DNA from: Novosphingobium lentum NBRC 107847
GTDB lineage: Bacteria > Pseudomonadota > Alphaproteobacteria > Sphingomonadales > Sphingomonadaceae
DNA: 64,000 nt
Assembly (NCBI RefSeq): GCF_001590965.1
Contig: NZ_BCTW01000015.1
Span: 62,001-126,000 of the forward strand
Direction: 5' to 3'
Shown here: piece by piece, positions 20,702 through 30,082 of the stretch
How positions within the stretch are numbered: position 1 is the stretch's first letter
Layout of the letters: every line of letters starts with the position of its first letter
Translations under genes and position numbers: made by a program
Notes under the pieces: model-generated
What the model was told of the DNA's origin: nothing
Seen by the model: only the letters and a program-made list of their open reading frames with translations
Database searches by the model: none

Positions 20702-21389
20702 TGGTGAAATGCCGGTTGTCCGCCTGACCGGGCTCAAGCGCAGCTTTTCGCAAGGCGGCGTGACCATAGAAGTGCTGCGCGGCATCGATCTCGACGTGCG
20801 CAAGGGCGAGATCGTGGCGCTGCTCGGGCCATCGGGATCAGGCAAGTCGACCATGCTGCAGGCGATCGGTCTGCTCGAGGGCGGGTTCGAGGGCCGGATC
20901 GACATTGCCGGCACCGATGCCTCGTCGCTGTCGGGCGACGATCGCACCACCTTGCGCCGCGATCACTTGGGTTTCGTCTACCAGTTCCACCACCTGCTGC
21001 CCGATTTCAACGCCGCCGAAAACGTGATCCTGCCGCAACTGGTGGCGGGCACCAGCCAGATCGATGCTCGCGCCCGGGCCGAGGAATTGCTCTCCGCGTT
21101 GGGCCTTGCCGCGCGGCTCGAACACCGGCCCAGCCAGCTTTCGGGCGGCGAGCAGCAGCGCGTGGCGGTGGCCCGCGCGCTCGCCAACCGGCCGCAACTG
21201 GTGCTGGCCGACGAGCCCACCGGCAACCTCGACGAGGCAACGGCGGATCGCGTGTTCGCCGAATTTCTCAAGCTGGTGCGCGAAGAAGGCAGCGCAGCGC
21301 TGGTCGCCACGCATAACGAACGGCTCGCTGCCAGGATGGACCGCGTGCTGCGGCTGCACGAAGGGCTGCTGGAACCGGCTGCGCCATAA
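20694..21389 (+). CDS. lolD: Lipoprotein-releasing ABC transporter ATPase
   Basis: 231 residues. Walker [10 protein letters not shown] (about residues 44-52), Q-loop [19 protein letters not shown] signature [15 protein letters not shown] and Walker [16 protein letters not shown] are all intact. The sequence around FHHLLPDF is characteristic of LolD. It supplies ATP energy for lipoprotein extraction with the overlapping upstream permease gene, from which it is translated by coupling (8-base overlap). Confidence 0.94.
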   Translation: MSDGEMPVVRLTGLKRSFSQGGVTIEVLRGIDLDVRKGEIVALLGPSGSGKSTMLQAIGLLEGGFEGRIDIAGTDASSLSGDDRTTLRRDHLGFVYQFHHLLPDFNAAENVILPQLVAGTSQIDARARAEELLSALGLAARLEHRPSQLSGGEQQRVAVARALANRPQLVLADEPTGNLDEATADRVFAEFLKLVREEGSAALVATHNERLAARMDRVLRLHEGLLEPAAP

Positions 21390-21455
21390 TCATACCCGCC
21401 CGTCCGGGATACTGGGGCGGCGTAGCGCGTTGTGGGGGAAAGGAGTTCCCCGACC

Positions 21456-21740
21456 ATGACCGACGCGCCCGAAACGGCCAACCCCACCGCCGACGCCTCT
21501 AACGCTGCGACGGACACGATCGACTGGCAGGACCACGCATCGGTCCGCCGCCGCGAATCCGAGGGTGTGCTGGGCGATTTCGCGATCCTGAACCAGGGCA
21601 CGTTTGCGGAAATGGTGGCCTATGTCGCGCACCTTCCGGCGATCGAACGGGCCGGACTGGTCGTCGAAAAGGCGGGAGACCGGCGCTTCGATGCCGCCGA
21701 AGTGGCCGCACTGGCCCGGCGGCCGGATTTCCCCGGCTGA
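21456..21740 (+). CDS. Small acidic protein of unknown function, paralogue A
   Basis: 94 residues; AAAGGAG precedes the ATG by 10 bases. An Ala/Thr-rich acidic N-terminus leads to a DW pair and the core GTFAEMVAYVAHLPAIERAG, then a short basic-acidic end ARRPDFPG. No signal peptide, membrane span or cysteine is present. It aligns by eye with the next gene along its full core, so the two are tandem duplicates. I do not recognise a family. It sits 66 bases after lolD. Confidence 0.7.
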   Translation: MTDAPETANPTADASNAATDTIDWQDHASVRRRESEGVLGDFAILNQGTFAEMVAYVAHLPAIERAGLVVEKAGDRRFDAAEVAALARRPDFPG

Positions 21741-21813
21741 CACCACGCGGATCAGCTTGATTGCGGTCCGCTCCCGTGCAAACGCTGCGCCTGAGCCGGG
21801 GCGGCCCGACGGC

Positions 21814-22059
21814 ATGGGATTTTCGATGGACGCGATGGACTGGAACGCGGATGCCACGCTGCACGAACGCGACGATGGCGGTTCGGAGATGCACTACAAT
21901 TTCCGCACCTTGCGCAAGGCACCGCTGGGCCAGCTGGTGCGCGATGTCGCGGCGATGCCGGCCGGTGATCGCGCGCGCATGGTCATCGATGTCGCCGGCG
22001 GACGCACGTTGAACGTGGGCGACATCATGGCGCTGTCCACGCGCGACGATCTGCCTTGA
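21814..22059 (+). CDS. Small protein of unknown function, paralogue B
   Basis: 81 residues from ATG 21814 (ATGs at 21826 and 21835 are also possible). It shares with the preceding gene a DW pair, the pattern LGQLVRDVAAMPAGDRARMV against FAEMVAYVAHLPAIERAGLV, and the ending ALSTRDDLP against ALARRPDFP. The stop codon overlaps the TTG start of the glutathione peroxidase gene, so the two are translated together. Function unknown; the coupling hints at a link to peroxide or redox stress. Confidence 0.65.
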   Translation: MGFSMDAMDWNADATLHERDDGGSEMHYNFRTLRKAPLGQLVRDVAAMPAGDRARMVIDVAGGRTLNVGDIMALSTRDDLP

Positions 22060-22544
22060 AGGATCCCCGCACGATTGCGGACTTCACCGCTCTGCTTCCC
22101 GATGGCAGCGATGTGTCGCTGGCGGACCGGCTGGGCAAGGTCGTGCTGGTGGTCAACACCGCCAGCCGCTGCGGGTTCACCCCGCAATACACCGGCCTTG
22201 AAGCGCTGTGGCGCCAGTATCGCGACGCCGGGCTGGAAGTGATTGCCTTCCCTTGCAACCAGTTCGGCGCGCAGGAACCGGGTGACGCCGCCGAAATCGC
22301 CAGCTTCTGCTCGCTGACGTACGACGTGACGTTCCCGATGATGGGCAAGATCGACGTCAACGGCAAAGCCGCGCCCGCGCTGTGGGACTGGCTGAAAGCG
22401 CGCGCGCCGGGGCTGTTGGGCAGCAAGGCGATCAAGTGGAACTTCACCAAGTTCCTGATCGACCGCGAAGGCCACGTGGTGCGGCGCTATGCCCCCACCG
22501 ACAAGCCCGAAAGCATCGCCCGAGACATCGCGAAATTGCTTTAG
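22056..22544 (+). CDS. Glutathione-peroxidase-family thiol peroxidase
   Basis: 162 residues. The start is TTG at 22056, overlapping the previous stop; no ATG is available near the N-terminus. The catalytic tetrad is visible: Cys39 (NTASRCGFTPQY), Gln73 (NQFGAQEPG) and Trp128-Asn129 (KWNFTKF). The nucleophile is cysteine, not selenocysteine. Bacterial members usually reduce hydrogen peroxide and lipid hydroperoxides with thioredoxin or glutathione as donor. It is cytoplasmic (no signal peptide). Confidence 0.9.
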   Translation: MKDPRTIADFTALLPDGSDVSLADRLGKVVLVVNTASRCGFTPQYTGLEALWRQYRDAGLEVIAFPCNQFGAQEPGDAAEIASFCSLTYDVTFPMMGKIDVNGKAAPALWDWLKARAPGLLGSKAIKWNFTKFLIDREGHVVRRYAPTDKPESIARDIAKLL

Positions 22545-22762
22545 CAAGTAATGCCATGCCTTGGTTCGCTCATCCCGCGCGAAGCCGAGGCATCCCGCGC
22601 TGCGTTCGCCGTCGCTGTACATGTCTCGACTGCGCTCGACACGCGCGGTGACGGGGTGATGGATTTAACGCTTCAACCGCTCTGATGCCGGCCCGTTCCG
22701 CGATGGGGATAAGGCGGCATCGCCCCCTCCCAAATCGCGGCAGGAGTGACTAACTTGGGGCC

Positions 22763-25700
22763 ATGCCCCACGCCCCATTCGTCCCGCTTCGCATTTATTC
22801 GTCATACACGATGCTGGATGGCGCGATCGATCCCAAGGCGATCGCCAAGACGGCGGCCGACCGGGGGTTTCCCGCCGCCGCCATCACCGATCGCAACGGG
22901 CTGTACGGCGCGGTGCCGTTCGCTGCCGCCGCGCGCGGGGTGGGGGTGCAGCCGGTGATCGGCTGCATGCTCGCGGTCGCCCGGCCGGAGAACGGCGGCG
23001 CGGCCACCGGTTTCGGACCCGCCGCGCCGACGATCGACTGGATCGCGCTGTATGTGCAGGACGCCACGGGTTACGACAACTTGTGCCATCTGGTCAGCCG
23101 CGCGCACCTTGAACGCCCGCTCGAACACGCACCGCATGTCGTGCTGGCCGATCTGGTCGGACACAGCGACGGCATGATCGCGCTGACGGCGGCCAACGAA
23201 GGCGCGCTGACGCGGCTTCTTGCCGAAGGGCAGGACAGCGCCGCGCTGGCCTATGCCGATCGGCTGCAGGAACTGTTCCCCGACCGGCTCTACATCGAGC
23301 TGGCGCGGCGCGGCGATGCGATCGAGGATGCCGCCGAGGATGCGCTGGTCGCGCTGGCCTACGCACGCGACCTGCCGCTGGTGGCGACCAACCCCGCCTG
23401 CTTTGCCGATCCCGGCTTTTACGCCGCGCACGACGCCTTGCTGTGCATCGCCAGTTCCACCCATGTCGACAACCACGACCGCCCGCGATCGAGCCGCGAA
23501 TGGTACGTGAAATCGGCGGCGATGATGGAGGAGGCGTTCTTCGACCTGCCCGAGGCGTTGGCCAACACGCTGGTGGTGGCGCAGCGCACCGCATTCGCCC
23601 CGCCCAAGCGCAAGCCGATCCTGCCCAGCCTCGCCGGTGACCAGCAGGGCGAGGCGCTGATGATGGCGCAGGACGCGCGCGCCGGGCTGGAACGGCGGCT
23701 GGTGCCGTATGGCGAGATGAGTGCGGAGGAGCGCACCGTCTATCTCGACCGGCTGGAGTTCGAGATCGACGTCATCAACCGCATGGGCTTTGGCGGCTAT
23801 TTCCTGATCGTGGCCGACTTCATCAAGTGGGCCAAGGACAACGGTATTCCGGTGGGGCCAGGGCGCGGATCGGGTGCGGGCAGCGTGGTCGCCTGGGCGC
23901 TGACCATCACCGATCTCGACCCGCTCAAGCTGGGGCTGCTGTTCGAACGCTTTCTCAATCCCGAACGCGTGTCGATGCCCGATTTCGACATCGACTTCTG
24001 CGAAACCCGGCGCGGCGAGGTGATCCGCTATGTCCAGGCCAAGTATGGCCACGATCACGTCGCGCAGATCATCACCTTCGGCAAGCTGAAGGCGCGCGCG
24101 GTGCTGCGCGATACCGGCCGCATCCTGCAGATGAGCTACGGCCAGGTGGACCGGCTGTGCAAGCTGGTGCCCAACCACCCGACCGACCCGTGGACGCTGC
24201 CGCGCACGCTCAACGGCGTGGTCGAATTCAAGCGCGAGTACGATCGCGACGAGGACGTGAAGCGGCTGATCGATCTGGCGATGCAGCTGGAAGGCCTGCC
24301 GCGCAACAGTTCCACCCACGCCGCCGGTGTGGTGATCGGCGACAGGCCGCTGGCACAACTGGTGCCGCTGTACCGCGATCCGCGATCGGACATGCCGGTC
24401 ACGCAGTTCGACATGAAGCACGTCGAGGATGCCGGGCTGGTCAAGTTCGACTTCCTCGGTCTCAAGACGCTGTCGGTGCTGCGCAAGGCGACCGACCTGA
24501 TGAAGCGCCGCGAGATCGAGATCGACCTCGACGCGCTGCCGTGGGACGATGCGGCGGTCTACCGCCTGCTGCAATCGGGCGACACGGTCGGCGTGTTCCA
24601 GCTCGAATCCGAAGGCATGCGCCGCACGCTGGCGGCGGTGAAGCCGACCAGCTTTGGCGACATCATCGCGCTTGTCTCGCTGTACCGGCCGGGTCCGATG
24701 GACAACATTCCGCTGTTCGGTCGCCGCAAGAACGGGCTGGAACGGATTGAATATCCTCATGAAAAGCTCGCGGGCATCCTGTCCGAAACGTACGGCATCT
24801 TCGTCTACCAGGAACAGGTGATGCAGGCCGCGCAGATCCTGGCAGGATATTCGCTGGGCGATGCCGACTTGCTGCGCCGCGCGATGGGCAAGAAAGTCCA
24901 GGCGGAGATGGACGCGCAGCGCCAGCGGTTCGTTGACGGATGCCGCGAGATTTCGGGAATCGATGCCAGGAAGGCCAACGAACTTTTTGACTTGATTGAC
25001 AAGTTTGCAGGCTACGGTTTCAACAAGAGCCATGCTGCGGCGTATGCGCTGCTTGCGTACCAGACGGCCTGGCTCAAGACGCACTACCCGCACGAATTCT
25101 ATGCCGCATCGATGTGTTTCGATATGCATCAGTCTGAAAAGCTGGCAATTTTCGTCGATGACATGCGCCGCGCCGGGCTGACGCTGGCGGGGCCGGACAT
25201 CAACCGGTCGGAGGCCGAATTCATCGTCGAGCGCACCGACGAAGGCTATGCCGTGCGCTATGCGCTGGCAGGCCTGCGCAACGTCGGCGAAAAGGCGATG
25301 GAGGGCATCGTCGCCGAGCGAGAGGCGCATGGCTGGTACGAAAGCCTGGAAGACCTGTTCCGTCGCCTGCCCGCAGGCGCGATGAACCGGCGCGGGCTGG
25401 AAGCGCTCGCGGCCGGCGGCGCGCTCGACACGCTTGAACCCAACCGCGCGATGGTCGCGGCCAACGCCGAACTGCTGATGGCGGTGGCCGATGAGGCGGC
25501 GCGGTCGCGCACCAGCGGGCAGGGCGGACTGTTCGGCGGCGAGGAGCATGCCGTGCCCGCACTGCGGCTGGCCGATACCAAAGCCTGGTCGCGCGCTGAA
25601 CAGATGGCGGCAGAGCGCGAGAACTTCGGGTTCTACTTCGCCGCGCATCCGGTCGAGGAATATCGCGCGGTCGCCTCGGCCAACGGCGCGCGGACCTATT

Positions 25701-26284
25701 CCAGCCTGATGGGCACCGGCCCGGCAGCCTCCGAGTCCACCGAAAGCGGGCCGCAACGCAGCGGCGCGGTGATGGCCGCGATGGTCGAGAACGTGCAGCG
25801 GCGTCGAACAAAGCGCGGCAAGGAGTTCATCCTGGCCGAATTTTCCGATTCGAGTGGGCAGTTCTCCGCCTCGTGCTTCGAGGAATCGCTGGTCGATCCG
25901 TTCCTGAAGTGGGCGGCCGAGGGCACCTGCATCCTGCTCAATGTCGAACTCGACCGGCCCAATCCCGACGAACCGCCGCGCGTCACCATCCGCAACGGGC
26001 GCCCGCTCGATTCGGTGTCGAGCGCCGCGCGCATGGTGCTCGAACTCGAAGTGCATCGCCCCGATGCGCTGGCGGAGCTGGCGCTGCTGTTGCCGCGTGG
26101 TGCCGACGGCAAAGGCGAAGTGCGTGCCAGGCTCCACACCGCCGGGGGGCGCGAACCGCTGGTGCGGCTAGGCAGCGACTTCCGGCTGGACAGCGATCTG
26201 GTCGAACGCTTGATCCCCATCGAAGGACTTGCCAATGTCGCGCTGACGGCGCGGGCGGAACGGCATTTGCGCCTGGTCGAATAA
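22763..26284 (+). CDS. dnaE: DNA polymerase III alpha subunit
   Basis: 1173 residues, the normal length. Domains in order: PHP (about 1-270), palm with the catalytic Asp motif PDFDIDFCE (near residue 410), thumb and fingers (AAGVVIGDRPL; YQEQVMQAAQILAGYSLG; KSHAAAYALLAYQTAWLK), then the helix-hairpin-helix and OB-fold region (about 950-1100). It is the replicative polymerase catalytic subunit. The PHP opening FVPLRIYSSYTMLDGAI lacks the metal-binding histidines seen in active PHP domains, so intrinsic PHP exonuclease activity is unlikely. The gene stands alone 218 bases after the peroxidase gene. Confidence 0.97.
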   Translation: MPHAPFVPLRIYSSYTMLDGAIDPKAIAKTAADRGFPAAAITDRNGLYGAVPFAAAARGVGVQPVIGCMLAVARPENGGAATGFGPAAPTIDWIALYVQDATGYDNLCHLVSRAHLERPLEHAPHVVLADLVGHSDGMIALTAANEGALTRLLAEGQDSAALAYADRLQELFPDRLYIELARRGDAIEDAAEDALVALAYARDLPLVATNPACFADPGFYAAHDALLCIASSTHVDNHDRPRSSREWYVKSAAMMEEAFFDLPEALANTLVVAQRTAFAPPKRKPILPSLAGDQQGEALMMAQDARAGLERRLVPYGEMSAEERTVYLDRLEFEIDVINRMGFGGYFLIVADFIKWAKDNGIPVGPGRGSGAGSVVAWALTITDLDPLKLGLLFERFLNPERVSMPDFDIDFCETRRGEVIRYVQAKYGHDHVAQIITFGKLKARAVLRDTGRILQMSYGQVDRLCKLVPNHPTDPWTLPRTLNGVVEFKREYDRDEDVKRLIDLAMQLEGLPRNSSTHAAGVVIGDRPLAQLVPLYRDPRSDMPVTQFDMKHVEDAGLVKFDFLGLKTLSVLRKATDLMKRREIEIDLDALPWDDAAVYRLLQSGDTVGVFQLESEGMRRTLAAVKPTSFGDIIALVSLYRPGPMDNIPLFGRRKNGLERIEYPHEKLAGILSETYGIFVYQEQVMQAAQILAGYSLGDADLLRRAMGKKVQAEMDAQRQRFVDGCREISGIDARKANELFDLIDKFAGYGFNKSHAAAYALLAYQTAWLKTHYPHEFYAASMCFDMHQSEKLAIFVDDMRRAGLTLAGPDINRSEAEFIVERTDEGYAVRYALAGLRNVGEKAMEGIVAEREAHGWYESLEDLFRRLPAGAMNRRGLEALAAGGALDTLEPNRAMVAANAELLMAVADEAARSRTSGQGGLFGGEEHAVPALRLADTKAWSRAEQMAAERENFGFYFAAHPVEEYRAVASANGARTYSSLMGTGPAASESTESGPQRSGAVMAAMVENVQRRRTKRGKEFILAEFSDSSGQFSASCFEESLVDPFLKWAAEGTCILLNVELDRPNPDEPPRVTIRNGRPLDSVSSAARMVLELEVHRPDALAELALLLPRGADGKGEVRARLHTAGGREPLVRLGSDFRLDSDLVERLIPIEGLANVALTARAERHLRLVE

Positions 26285-26302
26285 GGCCGGATATTGGGGG
26301 GT

Positions 26303-27913
26303 ATGATGCAGCTTGGCGCCATGCAGGACTGGAAGCTGCGGGTTACGCACCTGATCGATCACGCCGCGCGCGAATATGGACAGCGCGAAATCGTAACGCG
26401 CTGGGCCGATGGCGGCGAGACGCGCACCAACTGGGCGGGCATTCGCCGCGATGCGCTGAAGATGACGCAGGCGTTGCGCGCGCTGGGCGTGGGCCAGGGC
26501 GACCGCGTCGCCACGCTGGCGATGAACCACCACCGCCACCTCGTCAGCTGGTACGGCGCGGCGGGCGTGGGCGGGGTGCTGCACACGATCAATCCGCGCC
26601 TGTTCGAAGACCAACTGGAATACATCGCCAACCACGCCGAAGATCGCGTGCTGCTGTACGATGCGATGTTCGCGCCGCTGGTTGAGCGGATGAAGCCGCG
26701 CTGGACCACGATCGAGCACTACATCTGCTTCGATTCGAGCGATTCCGCGCCGGCGTTCGAGGACTGGATCGGCGCGCACGACGGCAACGCCGCTTGGGCC
26801 GATGGCGACGAGCGCGACCCGTGCATGTTGTGCTACACCAGCGGCACCACCGGCAACCCCAAGGGCGTGCTGTACGAACACCGCTCTACCATGCTCCACG
26901 CCATGTCGATCCTCCAGCCCGCCGCCTTCGCGCTCGAACCGCGCAGCGTGATGCTGCCGATCGTGCCGATGTTCCATGCCGCGAGCTGGGGCCTGCCGTG
27001 GGCAGGCGCAGCAGTGGGCGCCAAGTTCGTCTATTGCGCGAACAACGATGCGGCGGTGTTGTGCGACCTGATGAAGAATGAGGGTGTGACTCATTCAGCT
27101 GGAGTCCCAACGGTTTGGCTGGCAATGTTCCAGCAGCTTGAGAAGTCTGGCGAAACGATCGAGCAAGGCCTGCCACACTTGCGCCAGACGATTATCGGCG
27201 GATCGGCCGCGCCGCGCACGATGATCGAACGGCTGATGCGCGCGGGTGTTCGCGTGGCACACGCCTGGGGCATGACCGAAACCTCGCCGGTGGGCACGCT
27301 GGGGGGCACGACCGACGATTGGGACGAGCTGAGCTTCGACCAGCAGGTCGATGTGGTGGCGATGCAGGGCCGCGTGCTGTTCGGCGTGGAGCTGCGCACG
27401 GTGGACGATGACGGCCACGAGCAGCCGCGCGACGGGGAAACCGCTGGCGCGCTGCACGTACGCGGGCCGTGGGTGGTGAAGCGCTATTTCAAGGCCGATG
27501 CCGATGCCGCCGATGCGGACCAGTGGTTCGACACCGGCGATGTCGGCACGATCCGTCCCGACGGGATCCTGCGGCTGACCGACCGTGCCAAGGATGTGAT
27601 CAAGTCGGGCGGCGAGTGGATCAGCTCGGTCGATCTGGAAAACGCCGCCGTCGGCTGCGCGGGCGTGGCCGAGGCGGCGGCGATCGGGTTGCCGCATCCC
27701 CGATGGGACGAGCGACCGGTGCTGGTGGTGGTGCGCAAGCCCGGCAGCACTGTTTCCGCCGAGGAGATTCGCGCGCATCTCGCTGAGCATGTCGCCAAGT
27801 GGTGGCTGCCCGACGCGATCCTGTTCAGCGACGCGCTGCCGCACACCGGCACCGGCAAGATCAGCAAGAAGGACTTGCGCGAGCAGTACCGCGACGTGAC
27901 GCTGGAGGCCTGA
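26303..27913 (+). CDS. Fatty-acid--CoA ligase (acyl-AMP-forming, medium/long chain)
   Basis: 536 residues from ATG 26303; the neighbouring ATG at 26306 has slightly better spacing to the GGGGGG ribosome site. The AMP-binding signature YTSGTTGNPKGV (about residues 179-190) and later motifs GMTETSP, DTGDVG and KDVIKSGGEWIS are intact, with the C-terminal lysine in TGKISKKDLREQY. The opening LGAMQDWKLRVTHLIDHA is typical of the AlkK/FadD3-like subgroup. It activates fatty acids with ATP and CoA. The DUF1330 gene starts 4 bases later and is probably co-transcribed. Confidence 0.9.
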   Translation: MMQLGAMQDWKLRVTHLIDHAAREYGQREIVTRWADGGETRTNWAGIRRDALKMTQALRALGVGQGDRVATLAMNHHRHLVSWYGAAGVGGVLHTINPRLFEDQLEYIANHAEDRVLLYDAMFAPLVERMKPRWTTIEHYICFDSSDSAPAFEDWIGAHDGNAAWADGDERDPCMLCYTSGTTGNPKGVLYEHRSTMLHAMSILQPAAFALEPRSVMLPIVPMFHAASWGLPWAGAAVGAKFVYCANNDAAVLCDLMKNEGVTHSAGVPTVWLAMFQQLEKSGETIEQGLPHLRQTIIGGSAAPRTMIERLMRAGVRVAHAWGMTETSPVGTLGGTTDDWDELSFDQQVDVVAMQGRVLFGVELRTVDDDGHEQPRDGETAGALHVRGPWVVKRYFKADADAADADQWFDTGDVGTIRPDGILRLTDRAKDVIKSGGEWISSVDLENAAVGCAGVAEAAAIGLPHPRWDERPVLVVVRKPGSTVSAEEIRAHLAEHVAKWWLPDAILFSDALPHTGTGKISKKDLREQYRDVTLEA

Positions 27914-27917
27914 GGCG

Positions 27918-28346
27918 ATGGAGCCCGACGTGCTGAACTACATCGATCCCAGCCGCGAAACCTTCTCCGTGTTCAAGGCGCTGCCGCGCGACACGCCGAT
28001 CCGCATGCTCAACCTGATCAAGTTCCGCGAAGTGGCAGCCTACCCCAAGGGGCATGACTGCGCGATCAGCGGGTGGTCGGGGCGCGAGGCGTATGCGGCG
28101 TATCACGATGCGATCGCCCCCATTCTGGCGCGGGTCGGCGCGGAAATGGCGTGGTCCGGCGCGTTCGAATGCGTGGTGACCGGCCCGGCGGACTGGCCGT
28201 GGGATGCCACGTTCGTGATGGGCTACCCCGATGCCGCTGCGTTTCTCGCGATGGTCACCGACGCGGAATACAAGCGGGCGGTGGTCCACCGGCAGGCTGC
28301 GGTCGAGGATAGCCGGCTCGTGCGGTTCGGGGTTCAGGTGGGTTAG
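27918..28346 (+). CDS. DUF1330-family protein
   Basis: 142 residues. It has the family pattern of a ferredoxin-like alpha-beta barrel monomer: IRMLNLIKFREVAAYP near residue 30, GREAYAAYHDAIAPIL, a central VMGYPDAAAFLAMVTDAEYKRA and the terminal RLVRFGV strand. The biochemical role of this family is unknown. It directly follows the acyl-CoA ligase gene, so a part in fatty-acid handling is possible. Its stop is 16 bases from that of the convergent radical SAM gene. Confidence 0.8.
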   Translation: MEPDVLNYIDPSRETFSVFKALPRDTPIRMLNLIKFREVAAYPKGHDCAISGWSGREAYAAYHDAIAPILARVGAEMAWSGAFECVVTGPADWPWDATFVMGYPDAAAFLAMVTDAEYKRAVVHRQAAVEDSRLVRFGVQVG

Positions 28347-28361
28347 GATCAGCGCGCCGCA

Positions 28362-29447
28362 TCACAGCAGCCGCATCTGCCCGTCCACATCCGGCGCGCG
28401 GAAGCGCGAGCAATCGAGATCCAGTTTGGCCTGGTCGATCCCCGAGCGCTTGCAGGCGAGGCGGAAGCGGGTGCGGAACAGGTCGGCCCACACGCCTTGC
28501 GGTTTCATCCGGCTGAAGAACCCGGGATCGTTGTCGCGTCCGTTGCGTACCGACTGGACGATGGCCATGACCTTGTCACCGCGATCGGGATAATGCGCGG
28601 CGAGCCATTCACGGAACAGCGGGGCGACTTCGTGCGGCAGGCGCAACATGATCCAGCTGGCCGACCGCACGCCGAGAGCGCCGGCCCGGGCGAGGATGCT
28701 TTCGATGAACTCGTCGGTGATCGAGGGGATCACCGGTGCGATCGAGACGTGCGCGGGGACGCCGGAATTCACCAGTTTTCCCAATGCTGATAGCCGCTTG
28801 CCGGGTGATGCTGCACGGGGTTCGAGCAGGATGGACAGATGCGGATCAAGGCTGGTGACCGAGATGCCGACCGCGACGAGCCCGAGCTTCGCCAGTTCTG
28901 TGAGCAGATCGAGGTCGCGCAGCAGGCGGTCGGACTTGGTCGTGATCGTCACCGGGTGGCGCGCTTCGAGGCACACTTCGAGCAAGTCGCGGGTGATGCG
29001 ATAGCGTCCCTCGATCGGCTGGTAGGGATCGGTGTTGGTGCCCATCGCCAGCGGGCGCGGCCGGTACCCGCGCCTGGCGAATGTGCGCCGCAGCAGGTCG
29101 GCCGCGCCCGGCTTGGCGAACAGCTTCGTCTCGAAATCCAGCCCTGGCGACAGGTCGTGATAGGCATGGGTCGGCCGGGCGAAGCAGTAGATGCAGCCGT
29201 GCTCGCAGCCGCGATAGGCGTTGACCGAACGGTCGAACGGAATGTCGGGCGACTGGTTGAAGCTGAGGATGGTTTTGGGAAATTCGTCGATCACGGTGGT
29301 GCGCAGGCGGGGCGCCTGACCGTCTATGTCGCTGCGGGCGTCGAGCCAGTCGCCGTCCGCCTCACGCGTGGCCAAGCCGAATCGCGTCGATACCGTGGCC
29401 GATTGCGCGCCACGACCGGAGACAAGGGGAGAGTCGCGCCGTTCCAT
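28362..29447 (-). CDS. PA0069-family radical SAM protein
   Basis: 361 residues. The radical SAM cluster motif is CEHGCIYC (Cys-x3-Cys-x2-Cys, about residue 81), preceded by SVNAYRGCEHG and followed by FARPTHAYHDLSPGLDFETK, which is diagnostic of the PA0069/Rv2578c family. The barrel continues with LAMGTNTDPYQPIE and PVTITTKSDRLLRDLDLL. The family is related to spore photoproduct lyase in sequence, but its reaction is not established. It is encoded alone, with a family B hairpin and moaB upstream on the same strand. Confidence 0.9.
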   Translation of the reverse strand: MERRDSPLVSGRGAQSATVSTRFGLATREADGDWLDARSDIDGQAPRLRTTVIDEFPKTILSFNQSPDIPFDRSVNAYRGCEHGCIYCFARPTHAYHDLSPGLDFETKLFAKPGAADLLRRTFARRGYRPRPLAMGTNTDPYQPIEGRYRITRDLLEVCLEARHPVTITTKSDRLLRDLDLLTELAKLGLVAVGISVTSLDPHLSILLEPRAASPGKRLSALGKLVNSGVPAHVSIAPVIPSITDEFIESILARAGALGVRSASWIMLRLPHEVAPLFREWLAAHYPDRGDKVMAIVQSVRNGRDNDPGFFSRMKPQGVWADLFRTRFRLACKRSGIDQAKLDLDCSRFRAPDVDGQMRLL

Positions 29448-29509
29448 CCGACGATATTAGAACAAATGCGGAACATTGGGCAAGAAGGGTTTGCGCCATC
29501 TCGCCTGCG

Positions 29510-29530
29510 GTCCCGGATCAAGTCCGGGAC
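29510..29530. repeat. Short family B hairpin
   Basis: GTCCCGGA and TCCGGGAC form a perfect 8-base stem with a 5-base loop. The sequence matches half of the larger palindrome at 11993-12078. It lies between moaB (minus, ending at 29555) and the radical SAM start at 29447. There is no T run, so it is not a standard terminator. Confidence 0.7.
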
Positions 29531-29554
29531 GACTATAATCGGGGCAACGGCGTC

Positions 29555-30082
29555 TTACGCTTCCAGCAGCCTCGGCATCAGTTCGACGAAGTTGCAGGGG
29601 CGGTTGCGGCTGTCGAGCTGTTCGGCAAGGATACCGTCCCAGCCGTCCTTCACTGCGCCGTTCGATCCGGGCAGCGCGAAAATGTAGGTGCCGCGCGCGA
29701 CCACCGCACAGGCGCGCGACTGCATGGTGGAGGTGCCGATCGTCTGGTAGCTGAGCCAGCGGAACAGTTCGCCGAACCCCGGAATGTCACGCGTCTTGAC
29801 CTTGTCGAGCGCTTCGGGCGTGACGTCGCGGCCGGTCAGGCCGGTGCCGCCGGTGATGATCACCGCATCGATGCTGCGATCGTCGATCCACGTGCTGAGG
29901 CGATCGGCGATGCGGGCCGCGTCGTCCCTTTCCATGGCGCGCACCGGCAACTGGTGCCCGGCGTCGCGGATGCGTTGGGCGAGAATATCGCCCGAGGTAT
30001 CATCGTCCGGCCCGCGCGTGTCCGAAACGGTCAGCAAGGCGATGGCGATGGGCTTGAACGTGCGCGTCGGATCAATTGCCAC
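29555..30082 (-). CDS. moaB: Molybdenum cofactor biosynthesis protein B
   Basis: 175 residues from GTG 30082, which has AGGA nine bases upstream; the start lies 11 bases inside the end of the lytic transglycosylase gene. The fold motifs LLTVSDTRGPDDDTSG, VIITGGTGLTGRDVTPEAL and FALPGSNGAVKDGWD identify a MoaB/Mog-type molybdopterin-binding protein, involved in adenylylating molybdopterin before metal insertion. Other moa or moe genes are not in the window. Confidence 0.92.
   Translation of the reverse strand: MAIDPTRTFKPIAIALLTVSDTRGPDDDTSGDILAQRIRDAGHQLPVRAMERDDAARIADRLSTWIDDRSIDAVIITGGTGLTGRDVTPEALDKVKTRDIPGFGELFRWLSYQTIGTSTMQSRACAVVARGTYIFALPGSNGAVKDGWDGILAEQLDSRNRPCNFVELMPRLLEA

Noticed and set aside
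22560..22660. Possible further REP copy between gpx and dnaE
   Set aside because: It has fragments such as CTCGACTGCGCTCGACA but no arm pairing comparable to families A or B.
22802..26137. Very long open frame (over 1100 codons) antisense to dnaE
   Set aside because: It is the mirror of dnaE codon bias in GC-rich DNA, with His/Arg/Gln-rich nonsense composition and no domain motif. Similar antisense frames over 1299-3653, 3904-5448, 9009-10922, 36004-38067 and 47089-49089 were rejected for the same reason.
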